Of a DNA stretch of 64,000 nt, positions 12,808 through 25,099 are shown piece after piece; position 1 is the stretch's first letter, and each line of letters starts with the position of its first letter. The stretch is from Glandiceps talaboti (taxonomy: Eukaryota > Hemichordata > Enteropneusta > Spengelidae). The stretch spans positions 7,133,501 through 7,197,500 of the forward strand of contig NC_135553.1 of the NCBI RefSeq assembly GCF_964340395.1, written 5' to 3'. The notes beneath the pieces are model-generated. The model was not told where the DNA came from. It did not search any database and saw nothing but the letters and a program-made list of their open reading frames with translations. The translations under genes and the position numbers were made by a program.

Positions 12808-14404
12808 TGTCATTGCAGTGATGATTTCTTGTAGACATCAATAGGTCAAACATACTTATGTACTTATTGCTTTACCTATTCAGACCTATGAACACACTGA
12901 CGCAAAGTTGATGGTTTTGTCGTCATCTAACCTCAATTTGCTGTCTATACACACTTTCTACCTCTACAGGCTATCGAGTATGGCAACACTAATTAGCTTG
13001 ATTATTGAAGTTTATAACTAAAATAATGTCAGGGATTTCAATTTAAATGAAGAACTTAGACCAATAAAAGACTTTGTTTGTTTTGGAAAAAAATGAAAAC
13101 GATTAATCTATTATACCAATAACAAATTATTTTCCTCAGAGAAAGGTCTTTGTTACTATTTACTTAAAGTGTTTGTGTTAATGTAAACAGTTCAGGTTTC
13201 AGTTGACTTCATCTTGCAAGGGACAAGTTGTGACATGCATGTAGATTAGGTCTTGTGAAAACCTGAAATTTGCTGCATATACTAAGAAATTCGTGGTCGC
13301 ATCGTTAACCCTACAAGATTTAATGTACTGGAGTAATTTTGGTTTTTTTTGAGAATCAGAAGAGTTCGCTTACAATAGAGCACATTCTGGGTAGATTGTT
13401 CAACGGTACCATAGCAACGTTAATTCTCCCTGTTATGGTCTGCCTGTTTATCTCTCTGTGTGGCAATACCCATACGGAGTTCCTATTATAGAGATAAAGG
13501 AAAGTGGTCTACGCCCCCATTAATTAAATCAACTCATTGTAATGAAAATTTGACAAACCTAAGTAATGATTAGAATTCTGGATGTTGAAAATATAGGAGA
13601 CAGGCCATTTTCACTCTTATCTTTGTTTTTTTTTATCTGACGGCGTCCATTTGGCCTTTTTTCTACCCTGACTTTTCATGTCCAACTTTAAGAAGCGCTC
13701 TTGACGAGTTACATTCCATTTCTTTTATACATATGGTCATAAAATATCTTAATCTTAATCCGAATCTGAATTTATGAATAACTGAATAAATCTGTAAGTG
13801 ACGGCCATAAATGACAAATTTGCATTCCTCTTTCCAGATTGTCAAAACCATTATCTATAATCAAAATTTGCCATCATTCACTTGCCTCATATCATGTTTC
13901 GAAGAATTTAAATTTGGGATAAAATATATAAATGACAAATGTAATGTTATGGCTTATGGGATATCCTACACGATTAGTTACCCGTTGACGAGCTTTACTA
14001 CACGGAGAAGGACAAGTGCTATGTTTCCCTCTCTATTGTCTATGGTTTTGGGGCATATCGTCTTTACTAAGGAGATTTCCATATGTTGCTTTGTTTTTCG
14101 GTGGTAAGTTGAATACCAAGTCAATGTAAATGGTTGTATATGCAGATTCAAATGCCCTTTCCATGTTCTTTAACGACTCAGTTACGTGGGTTAAATTCTC
14201 GAATTTTTATCTTTCGCAAATATGGGCTATAATGATGGTATCAGTGGTATTTTCTTAATAATGAATCCCAACATAGGTTTTATCACAGAATCATTTATGT
14301 TACAAGAATGAAATTGACAAACTGGTCCGGCTTTGCAAAGATGATACTATGGATTATTACATATGTACCATTGTGTACGTTGGTGTACAGTCAAAAATAA
14401 AACC

Positions 14405-14699
14405 GGTATTTTCACTGGTGGCTATGCAAATGAGATAAAATGAGATAAAATAGATCCAAAGGTAAAACCAATTCCCGATGAAAATAAGCAAATAAATGCA
14501 TTTTTTTAAATGCACATATGTGTCTTTCCTGTTGTTACACACTTTTTGAACAATTTTTTGTTGGTTCATAATGTATTTCACTATTTTTCTCGACCATCGC
14601 AAGTTCTGGGGTATCAAATAACTATGCAAATTAGTGCCTTACCTATCAAATAACTATGCAAATTAGTTAGGTATTTTCACTGTTCATTATGCAAATGAG
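14405..14699 (+). promoter_or_regulatory. octamer (ATGCAAAT) cluster in short repeats
   Basis: Perfect octamers lie at 14424-14431, 14624-14631, 14656-14663 and 14689-14696. The middle two are within a direct repeat of about 32 bp (TATCAAATAACTATGCAAAT). The outer two share GTATTTTCACTG upstream and GAG downstream. The octamer is the binding site of POU/Oct factors in many animal promoters, including snRNA and histone genes. A small ORF begins about 60 bp after the last site. Confidence 0.45.
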
Positions 14700-14759
14700 T
14701 AAACAACCTTTCGAACTACTTTATGTTTGTAAATATTGCCGGCGACCACTACTTTACAA

Positions 14760-15117
14760 ATGGAAGATATTTCGGTGGATTCTGAACATAACGATTTGTT
14801 TAATTTGAATTATTTTGAACTTTCTGAGAGTGAATTTTATTATGATCAACAACAAAATAAAGCTGACCCGAGGCATGCGCCCAGCGACTACGGCCACCGA
14901 TGCTTCGTACACATCAACAACGCCCAACAAATGCAGCCGATGGGAGATCGTGCAACACAATCCTCAGGACCATCAACCAGCCAGAACGCAGTCAATCAAT
15001 TCCCACAGTTATGAGGAATGTTTTGAAAATACCCGTATTAGCGGTGGATCTTTCAATTTCACATTTCATGTCGCCGGAAACACCTCTGTCAAAGTTCTTG
15101 TCAGTGTGTTTACATTA
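14760..15117 (+). pseudogene. small unrecognised ORF, apparently frameshifted
   Basis: From ATG 14760 an 84-codon frame ends at 15014. It is acidic at the start (MEDISVDSEHNDLF), then polar and Gln/Ser/Asn-rich. A different frame overlaps its end and runs to a stop at 15118-15120. That frame ends with SHSYEECFENTRISGGSFNF and further Thr/Phe/Val-rich residues, which look more protein-like than the tail of the first frame. One frameshift near 15000 would join them, or the true structure uses a splice. I do not recognise the family. It could be a gene fragment or part of a repeat. Confidence 0.3.
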
Positions 15118-15336
15118 TAAAACGCTGCAGACAATCCGTAATCTTTTCCGATTCTGATGAAGACTAACTTTTATAATATTGTACATTTTGAAAGATTTTA
15201 CTGAAGTACTATTATATAGGACACTAAGAATACCACGCTGTTGAATTGTATCTGTTTCTACTACTAAAATAATCGTGTATGCATTTCTTCTGATCGGTTT
15301 TGTGAATGAATCACAGCGGAGCTAGCTAGCGAGAGC

Positions 15337-15447
15337 AGGTCAACACGTAATTTGCATATCAATACTTATTGTTGTTGACAACCAATCATCGCTCATAATT
15401 CACGTCTGTGACCTCTGCCTGACCTGAATGACATGAGCTGGTGACCT
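15337..15447 (-). promoter_or_regulatory. DR5 nuclear-receptor element with flanking half-sites
   Basis: On the minus strand two perfect AGGTCA half-sites (15409-15414 and 15420-15425 in plus coordinates) are separated by exactly 5 bp, the consensus retinoic acid receptor/RXR DR5 arrangement. Further half-sites lie at 15337-15342 (plus orientation) and 15442-15447 (minus). A perfect octamer in reverse (ATTTGCAT, 15350-15357) and a CCAAT box (about 15382) are close by. Binding is not shown. Confidence 0.4.
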
Positions 15448-15519
15448 GATACATATTCATGCGAATATGTTGTTCGCCCTTCCCCACCTGCATTTTATTG
15501 CGTTTTTGGTGTACATATG

Positions 15520-15723
15520 TAATAATAACAGAACCCCATGGCCTCGCAATGGACGGCAGGGCATACAGAAGTTATTTTCACTCGTGATTCGGTTTATTCT
15601 GCTGTATTTTCACTCGCTATCGCTCGTGAAAATACGCGGCAGAATAAACCGAATCACTCGTGAAAATAACTTCTGTACGCCCTACCGTCCATTGCGAGGC
15701 CATGGGGTTCTGTCATATTATTC
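15520..15723. mobile_element. foldback / MITE-like inverted repeat
   Basis: Two arms of about 90 bp are near-perfect inverted copies around a short centre near 15618 (TATCGCT). Each arm starts near AATAATA, continues with ACAGAACCCCATGGCCTCGC and includes TTATTTTCAC. Arm differences are a handful of substitutions. There is no coding capacity, so it would need a transposase from elsewhere. The frame spanning it (15467-15730) is a by-product. Confidence 0.8.
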
Positions 15724-17829
15724 TTTCTGAGCTAACGTCACTTCAAATTTTGCAATGCAAGTGAAAATTCTGGACAAATTGTTGTTCGAATATGATGTTT
15801 CAAATTAACACAAAATATAGCCACTCAGTGTCTTCTGTAGTTAAGACTGTTTTTCAGCATGCTTGCCCTTGGTACATTGAATGTACTCCTTTTCCTTTCA
15901 CTTCGTTTCACACAGAAAGTTAATAAGCATCTGATTTTGATTAATATCTGTTAAGGAGATATCAAACGCTATGGGGTTTCAATATCAAACACTGATCATC
16001 CAGAAACGGTATGTTATGTTCTGATTTCATATGACGTCAATTCAAAAAGTCCTCTATAAAATACAGTAGCGACAATTAACTACACAGTTCTCTCATCGTT
16101 TATATTTTTCAACGGTGTGTTACTCCCCCCAAGTATATACATGACATTGTTTACATTGAAATAGTTATTACAAGTTACAGGGTCCCAATTTTTTTTCTTG
16201 ATATTAACTCGGTCATGCGTACCATTTGAGGATCATTTCAAGCGAATCATTTCAATATCTATTTCCGAAAGACATATCAGGATGGCTGCATACAATATGT
16301 GAAAAAAGACGTAAGACGGACCCAATCCACAATATGTTGAACGTATTAGATATGCAATTCTCAAGAGAGACGTGAAAAGAAAGATTTAAAATGTCTAAGA
16401 GGGATTCAATCATAATTGCCGTTTATAACCCAGAGGTTGATTTTTCTTCATGTTGTATTCCATACACGTATGAATTCGATAGTGAGATAGTTTAGTGCTT
16501 CTATGTTCAGGATATTTTAAAGAGTTAACCCCTTAAACTTACCGGAATAGAATCTTGCATATAGTATTGCCTACGGACCCCATATTACAATCCATGAATT
16601 GCCAGATGACACTTAAGACGACATACTCGAGACCGACGGCTGAAATTTTGGTACGAAAAACGGTCCTGACAAAAAGTAGAATTCAACATCAGTCGTCATT
16701 GTAACCACCGGGGTTTTAGTTATTGAAGATTTATCCGGACTCCTAGAGTTTCGATTTCACTTATTTTCAGCTATGGGATTGACGTTTCTCAGAAAACATG
16801 ATAAAACGTTAATATCCAGAGGGTGCAAATGCCATCCAGCAGATAGCGGCAAGAAGAACTCTTTATCATTGTAATTAGATGTCCTTCCAGTGTGTTGAAA
16901 CTCTTCGTTTATGTGTTGAGCAGTGTGAACGACTTATGTGTTATAATTGTTATCGTATCAAGCTACAGACTTGTCAGAGTAAGGAAACCGATTTAAATAA
17001 AGTATATGATTTCTATGTAAAGGTTCAAACAATCACTGTCACCAATACAAAGTATTATGTTCGTCGCTACGTTATAACGAATGTCGATATGCCATTCTCT
17101 CCATAGTGTTTATTATGTGTTGTAATGCTTAAAGCTATTTTAAAACAGAGACACAGAGAAAGAATCTGAATTATTTTGTTCTAAGATTATTGTACATAAT
17201 GACAAAATGCCGGCAATCCACGAAACTTAATCTTCGTTTTCCCTTTTATAAGGACAGTGTTTTTGCTAAGGTTGGGAACCCCAATATCAGAAAAAGGAGA
17301 AAAGGATGTGGCATAGTTTCCCATATTATCTGCCATAACTCTGTTTGGGAAACCAGATAAAATGACTAGACACCTTTGATAGATTTCATCTACTCACCAC
17401 CCAAAGCAAAACACTGACGCAAATGTGTGAAAAGTTTCTTTTGTTATATATCTTTGAAACTGTTTTTTTATGGATTAAAGAATCAATCTACATTATGTAT
17501 TACATCGCAGTATCACTTACATCTTTGGATATCATTTCCACAGACGGGTTTCGTTAAAACATCTACGCTCAATCCACCATTCGTCAGGCTAGTACGTGTT
17601 ATTTGGAACAACTCACTTCTTGCTTTTGTTTTGAAAAGTTTCGCTATGTTACCCTGTAAGTGTTTTTTTTCAACATGTTTTGCATATACAATCCCATTTT
17701 GGACTTCCAAAACTTCTAACCTTTGAGGTTGTCACGAAATAGTAAAAGCTAACGTGATAATCTCCAATAGTCTTGTATTTCATTCCGTACACAAAGTGTG
17801 AATTTAACATTTCACATTTACCTATTTTG
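15724..17829. other. intergenic, no supported gene
   Basis: A cysteine-containing 75-codon frame starts at ATG 16879 but has no recognised domain or splice context. At 17541-17595 the minus strand carries CTGACGA and CGAAACCCGTC, a possible Penelope-like terminus, listed separately. Confidence 0.45.
17541..17595 (-). mobile_element. possible Penelope-like terminal motif
   Basis: On the minus strand GCCTGACGAATGG is followed about 25 nt later by AACGAAACCCGTCTG. CTGANGA and CGAAAC are the two conserved hammerhead core strings of Penelope-like element termini. The region between does not fold into an obvious stem II, so this is weak. Confidence 0.22.
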
Positions 17830-18705
17830 TATAGCGCCCTTTCTATTATAAAAAATATATTCTAAAGCGCTGAACAATAACAATAACAAAAGCATTAGGA
17901 AATGAAATAAAACTAAATATATGTACAGTTTCTCGTTAGAGAGTTCCATAGTTTTGGCCTACAAATAGCGAAAGATCTGTCAATCAATTTATTGAACGAC
18001 CTGGGCACTATTACATTGTACTGAGGTCAAGTAAACCTAACAATGCCACTTTTTGACGACACACACATTGAAGAATGTCAGACATCATCCTATAAAGTGA
18101 AGTTTCAGTACTATCGAAATGTCTATAAGCTGACTAATTAGCTGGTAGAGGAGCATTGACTTGCATGTGGACGGTGAATTGATCGATAACAGTGCGTTCG
18201 ACTAATTTTGAGATGAAGCTGAGATTACTGACTGGTCTGTAATTGGATAAGTTTGTCCCGGCATCTGTCTTTTTAACAGTGGTGTGACTATTGCATCTTT
18301 CCAGGATTCCGAAATATACCATGACGAGGATTCCGAAATATACCATTACGAAGAGAGCAGTTGGTCATTCAGGTTATAATGGGTAGCAGGACATCAACAC
18401 ATTCTTTCAGTAACCAAGTTGGAATGGGGTCACTCATGCATTGCTTTGAACGGAGCCTTTAGGATGTAACGCCTTATTTCGTCAGATGTCACAGGTGTGA
18501 AACATTCCAACTTATTTTCAACCATCCTGGTTGCACAGTGGTTCATTGGTGGTACTTGTTCAGACTGATTGGCTAACTTTTCCCTTATGTTTTTGACTTT
18601 ATCGATGAAAAGGCGATTAAACGAGTTTTGCAAGTTCAGACTTTTACTCATGATCGGGCATCGGTGTCTCACTTGAATATAACAAATTAATACTTTGAAA
18701 CACAA
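17830..18705 (-). mobile_element. CR1/L2-like non-LTR retrotransposon relic
   Basis: Read from 18705 leftward, the minus strand first encodes the linker before the reverse transcriptase (SFNRLFIDKVKNIREKL, then TPVTSDEIRRYILKAPFK), then, across frameshifts, DPIPTWLLKECVDVLLPIIT and FPESWK. Next come the fingers motif (NLSNYRPVSNLSFISKLVER) and SAYRHFDSTETSL. The catalytic core is missing: the sequence then jumps to the usual C-terminal motif RPKLWNSL near 17950 and to a 3' tail with GGGCGCTATACAAA near 17830. It has stops, frameshifts, a local duplication near 18300-18345 and an internal deletion, so it is dead. These elements copy themselves through target-primed reverse transcription. Confidence 0.85.
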
Positions 18706-21700
18706 AATAGTTGACGTTAAACATTAACATGTATCATTTTTTGATTTCAACTCTGTCTATGCTTTTAAAGTCTGTTTATCCTATGATTATTTGCTATTGT
18801 CATACATTTTACTGCAAAATATCACGTTCTATGTATACTAAGTTTTATATCCGACAATCTTTCAGTGGATTATTTTGCTATCTTGAAACTTGAAACATCA
18901 ACTTAATCGTCGATCCCTGACTAGACTCATTCGTTACATTACAGTCATGTCTAAACCGTGAATTAAATCTCACTTACCATGTGAAGGAATAAAAATAACA
19001 CGAGTCGTGATATTTACTGTTACTTTGAGTTACTATTGACGTGCATACCGGATCATAAAGTCAGCAAATGGAATGATTGAATTTAATTTTTTTTAAACAG
19101 AGTTTGTTTTCTAAAGCTCACTTTCTACCAGTTGGTTTCATGTTTTATGTATATTAAAAGGGATAGTCACAGAACATACATGGTGTTTTTCCCCTTTATG
19201 ATAAACCTCACCTGGTGGCCATGAGAGATTACTGAAGCATCCCGTTTATTCATCTCAGTATTGCCTAGATGACAGACTGCAAAAACAGGAAATCCCCTTA
19301 TCAAAATCACATTACCAAAAATCATTCAAAATTCTATCAATAGTTGAATTATAATAGATAACGTTTCACTGCGGTGCGCAAATCTCCCAAATGGAGGTTT
19401 TTACGATGAACGTTGTAATTATGTTAGCATGTTTACGTACGTTAGTGGCTGTAAGAAAGGCAATGTGTCCAAACGAACTGCATTTGTTCACTTTTTACAC
19501 TGATAACGATGGTCGATGTTTGACAATATATGAATTGAACAGGAAACCATATTTTCACACGTATTCATGATAGCCACGATAAGTCTAGTACTTGATGCAA
19601 ACTATGTAACATGTGCCTGTGTATGTGTAGCGTCGCATTGTTGTTGTTGATATGTTTTGTGCCAGAAGGCGATGTGACTAGGTGTGAGGATTTTTCTTAT
19701 CCACTGTTAGCTTTGATGATCAAGTCCATTATTCGAAAAATCATCTATTATAACCGAAACCTTAGTTCATAGGTGTCTCAAAATTATGATTTATACTTTC
19801 GCATTTAACAACAAAATCGTAACTGTACAGGTTGATGTTTACAAACAATTCAACGTAGTTCCGACTATATTCACTATACTTCTGATGTCAGAAGTTTAGT
19901 AATATGAAATGTATGGATTTCATAATACTGTCCTTTGATGTCACACCCTGGGAATATGAGTGTTTATGTATAATAACGGAGAGTATTATGTTTTTAGTGT
20001 TAGATCTGCATTGACATTGGACAGAACAATTTCAGACCACTAAAGGCATATAACAATAGAGCATTGCGTCCGACACTCGATTTTGACATAAGTTCTAGAG
20101 AATATTTAAAATGTGTACCTCACATAAAAGGCGAATCGGCAAGACACTTTCACAAAAGGTTGTCCAAATGTGTTAATATTGGTAACATGTGTTTTACCCA
20201 TGAAGTGCCTTTCTGTAAAGACAGATGATTTTATATCGTACTCATGTTAAAGAGATGTCGCCGTAATACTATGCAGGACTAGCATACAGAGCAATTAGCC
20301 GAGTTTGTGAGTGAAACTGTCTTTTAAAAACATCTAGCGATGACTGATATACTGTATCGGACTACATGACGTCTATGTCACACAGGACTGGTTGCATGTA
20401 GTACATACACATCAACCAAATGAACAGATTCTTGCTAACAAAGCATAGAAAAGCGTACCAGGTAGCTTATTTCTCGTATTAATGTATTAGTTGACTAATA
20501 GGTAATCATAGTTTGTCCTTTTAATTTGAGTAAATTGAAGGAAGCTATTCACATGTCAGCGCTACATAATAACACATACCTGATGTAACTGTAAATCGCC
20601 ATACAGTGTAGATTCGTCTGTTTTCTGCTGGCGCCAATCTGTTGTGTTCATTCTGAGTATTTTCGTGAAAAATTTATCCTATTAACTTCTCTTAATTTGT
20701 ATCAAGACAAATAAACTGTCAGTGTCAAGCACATTTCCCAGATCAAACGTTACATGTAGCTTGTTAAACATACTATGTCTGTTTGACCACCTGTCCTACT
20801 TTACTCACCCTCCTCTCTCTCCCCCTCTCTTAGTCCATGGGCCAGAGGGGGTTACCGTGCACCCCCTCCACAAACCTCCAACTTAGGTATGTTTTGTTCA
20901 TTGGAGTCTACTGACTGAGAAACAAAATGTTAACAGTGAAAATGTTGGGATGCACTACCTGTTTGGCCTCGATTTCAAATTACATATGCGTCCCGCAATG
21001 GCGTAAAAATGTTGAGGGTAGGGGTAACACATTGTCTTCCATATGGCAAATGCAAGCATGGACTTTATTATCCATTATATATTTGGAAAGCGTAGGAAAT
21101 TTCCTTTCTAATGACATAATGTTTGCTATACATATGCCAAGAAATAAAATTTTGGCTTTAAGTTGTCGATTTTTGAAAAGTCAACAATTTTTCCGCAAAA
21201 TTAAGCATAAACTTTCCATTCTTTTAAAAAAAAAAAACATGTCTGATACATATAAGGGGTGTTTTTTATTCAGTTGAATGAGCTGAACAGGAAAAAGTAG
21301 GTCAACATTGAATATTTTGAGAGTTATTAATGATTTCTCAGCATCTTAGGAGCATGCTGATACATTTTTCTAATGGCTAGACATAATAGCTTATATTTGT
21401 TTACCCCTACCCTCTACTATCAGTATTTCAAAATAATAGTGTATAGTATGCCCGAGCTCGGCCTTCGTCCCTCGATATCAGTATGCGATTATAGTAGTGT
21501 TGCGCCGGATCGGAGCGCGGCGACGACTTAAATTTAGATAAAACGTAGGAAAAAAAAGGCGCGAGCGACTGTCGACAGTCTAGGGTATAAAGTTTTCTTG
21601 TATCATATAATAACGCGAATCCTCTCTAGTTGTCTCTCTGTCGGTCGGCTGGCCGACACGACACCTCAAATTACAGTATCAATGCTCGCGTCAGGTGACG

Positions 21701-24700
21701 CACATTCATGTTCCTTATGGTAATCGCAAGAACTGATTATATTTTGATTGAAACCCTATGCATTTTAATGATCCTTTGCTTAAATAATGATTTTTAGTAA
21801 TTATTAGGAAATCTGTGCAATCCCCTAATGGGATGATAATGCGACAATTAGTGACTACAGGAGACAAATTGTTGTCTTTCCTCGCTCTGTCAAATTTGCC
21901 TACCCAGTTGTCTGGAAACCACATGCAGTCAGCCTTTTATAGAATTATTGTTATCTAACAAACTTTAAGACATTCGTCATGGCTTTTGACAGATGGCGTA
22001 GGTAATACCGATCACGTGTCATGACGTATTTCGTCTAAAATGACCCTACGATAAATACCAGATAGTGCTAATTCTACAGTCTAGTTACATTGATGTCAAT
22101 CAAACCTTAAGAGTTATAGTCAGGTCACAAAAGTCACAATATCTCATAAACACAGTAATGAAGTATAGATATGATTTAATTGAGACCTTGAAATACATGT
22201 ATTAATTACTTATGCCGAAAGGCAACCTTTGACTTTGTATCAGCCAGTTCATTAAAATATGTTATCGTACAAATTTCGGTGGTATTTGGGGAAATGTTAT
22301 TGATTTCGGCGAGGTTATCTCACCAACTTGGGTTTGTTCATCATTATGCCATCGGCAATGTTCATGAAGAAGTAGTAAGGAAAATTGCACACACTTAAAA
22401 AGGAGGTGTAATAACAGCAATTTAATTTTTGAAATGCAATAGGCAATGGTACAAATTTGATGCTGAAGTACATTGTGGTGACTTTCTTCGCACACAGGTA
22501 AGGTATTATCGAGAAATGAAGATCTTAGGAGAAATATCTTGGATGATAGTTTGGAATATCAGGTATGATATAAGTTGCATGATTTAAGGTTCTTGTAGAT
22601 ACTATATAAACGTCTACACATTATTGCGCAATAAACTTAAAAGGAAACAAGATACGTAAGCATAGTTCCTCAATACCTATTTCATCTGACCCATCCAATA
22701 ATAGAAAACTTGTTCGCGTTATTTCCAACGTGATTCGGCAAACCTCTGAGAGCAGTTATGAGTCAAAAGTGTTGCTAAGGCAACCTCTGTTGTAAACCAC
22801 ATAAATTACTAGTTTATTAAAATAATTCTACTGTGCTCACTCTCTGCCGAAACCATTGCTCCAGGTAAATGTAATCTCTACTCTTGACCATTTGGTGAAT
22901 ACTGCCTTTTACTTAATATACGCCGAAATGTGCATTTATGAGTATGTTTTTCTTTAGATGTGTGTTCAACATTGTAATTGCATATTTTGTACTGCAAGTT
23001 CGCTTTTTTGTTTCCTTTGAGTTTGCCTTTCTCAGAAGCCTGGAATTGTGTTCAAATATATTTATTTAAATGCAGTATAAAGAGAAGCATGGATTTCTCA
23101 CTATCTGAGAATATTTTTGTGGCTCTTTACACAAATTATCTCGTCTATTTATTGCATGGAGAACAGGTCGGTAAGTCAGTATACGACGCTTATACATTAT
23201 TTTATTCATATCAGTTTACTAACACTGCGTTAGTGCATAAACGTGTATAGACAATATGCATTGCGCGTCCCTCCATACAATTCCATGTATTGTGTACGCG
23301 CTGGGGGTTTGCACGCGCAACTCGGGGATGGTCGTCACCTGACCGTACGCTGGGTTTACCTGTTAAATCACTGTCTGTCATTGATGGTGTTTAGTCTTTG
23401 TTCTGTAAAATCTCTCATAATCAAAGAGGTCAACATGTGTTTCAATAATTTCCTGAAGAAAATGTTATTTCAAACGTAATATAAACAAAACAAGACTAAA
23501 TGCAACAACATAAGCGTCATCATCTCGCGCAATGCATCTTGGAACTTGAAAATCGACTATTGTGGCGCAGGTGCATTTAGGTCTAGAAGCAAGTCAAATG
23601 AACATTTAGATTAGGAGACAAGGAGGTTAGTGGAATTAGAGTTAAACATATAGTAACTGTTGGTGACTATGTACATGTTTTCAGTATAGACTTTGTCTTA
23701 CCACTTTACTTTAAATCATAATAGTATTTCTTCCTTGGTGTCAGTATTAAAATATTGTATTTCGATCTCTTTAACGGTGATTCCTTGATGCTGACAATGA
23801 CGCAACGTTCAAAAACTAAGGTTGATTCTCGGTCTAACCAATGTTGCCGGCCCTTATGATCAATAGGAAATGAAACGAATCAAACTACATTTGAAGAAGA
23901 GTAGAAACCATTATTCTATCAATACCCGTTTGTCGCCAGTTGATTGATCCCTTCAAAAGCAAATCTTAATCTCAACGGACAAGTTACTAAATTGATTCAG
24001 TTAGTTGAGTCTGTAGTCGTGCGATACTCATTCAAATAAGCCCTCATCCCTTTTGCGTCGTGTAGCATAATTTTTTTCTTGTTTTTTCCCCGACAATATT
24101 TCTATTCCCCATTCCTGCACCAAAATTGTGATTTACAAAATTGACTATGAATAAGTAGTTTGCATGCAACTGAAACTATGCAGTATTTCGATTTAAATGT
24201 CTTAAAGGAATTTTTAACAAGGATTTTTAACAAGGATCTAAGGAAAATGCTTATATCGAAAACTTTGATTGAGACAGACTGTAAACCCTAGAGCTTGTTG
24301 TGGTGAGTAACATTTCTATAATTATGTGGCTTCTTAATAGGTATGTATGCAAGTCATATTCGATTATAAGTTATATTTCAATCTCGGGTTTAATTTCAGT
24401 TACCTGCAAACTTGCAAATGATAGCTAAGTATAGTTCAGAATGTACACTACTGTGAGCACCGTTTAATATGCAGACAAAAATTACACCCCGCAAGCATAC
24501 TAACTCAGCTTGTGTCCCTGAATGTCGTCTTTATATTTTACATAGTTGCAATCGGTTTCTTTAAACCTTCCCCTTGATTTACTAGTCAAGTGTACCTAAT
24601 TGGGCCCTAAGGCATAAAACATTCCGATTATCCGACCATCCTAGTTTTCCCGACCCTAAACTTTTTTTAAATACATATTCGAGAAAAAAATAATAAATCA

Positions 24701-24949
24701 TAAAAGTCTCGCAAGAATTAGTGGACGCGGAAACTGAAATCAACTTAAACGGACAATATAAAACTGTTCTTCCAATTTGTAATGGCTACACTTGCGATGG
24801 GAAGAAACTAATAACACAAAGCCATTTGGAAAACACACAATTACCTGAACTAGACACTCACAACTGAAAAAATAAATAAAAATAAAATAAAGAATCTACC
24901 TACCCCACCTATTCTGAAATTGAGCATAATCGGAACCACACAATTTTTT

Positions 24950-24971
24950 TTATTAGGCTAAGGCCTAATAA
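24950..24971. repeat. perfect 9-bp-arm hairpin
   Basis: TTATTAGGC and GCCTAATAA flank a 4-nt loop. Confidence 0.7.
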
Positions 24972-25071
24972 CACATTGTTAATCAAACCTCACTAATTCA
25001 ATCTCAAAGTCTAAGCCAGTTGTATCAAAAGATACACACGCATGCAAATGTTAAGCATGGACTGTTTACTC

Positions 25072-25099
25072 CAGTATATCGGAAAACGACGATATACTG
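25072..25099. repeat. perfect 10-bp-arm hairpin
   Basis: CAGTATATCG and CGATATACTG flank an 8-nt loop. No U run follows, so it is not a polymerase III terminator-like structure. Confidence 0.7.

Larger units (their letters stand above)
9950..14400. other. intergenic, no supported gene
   Basis: No exon with a recognisable domain. It contains two (ATGT)n arrays and one Penelope-like terminal motif between them. The small frames are short and AT-driven. Confidence 0.5.
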
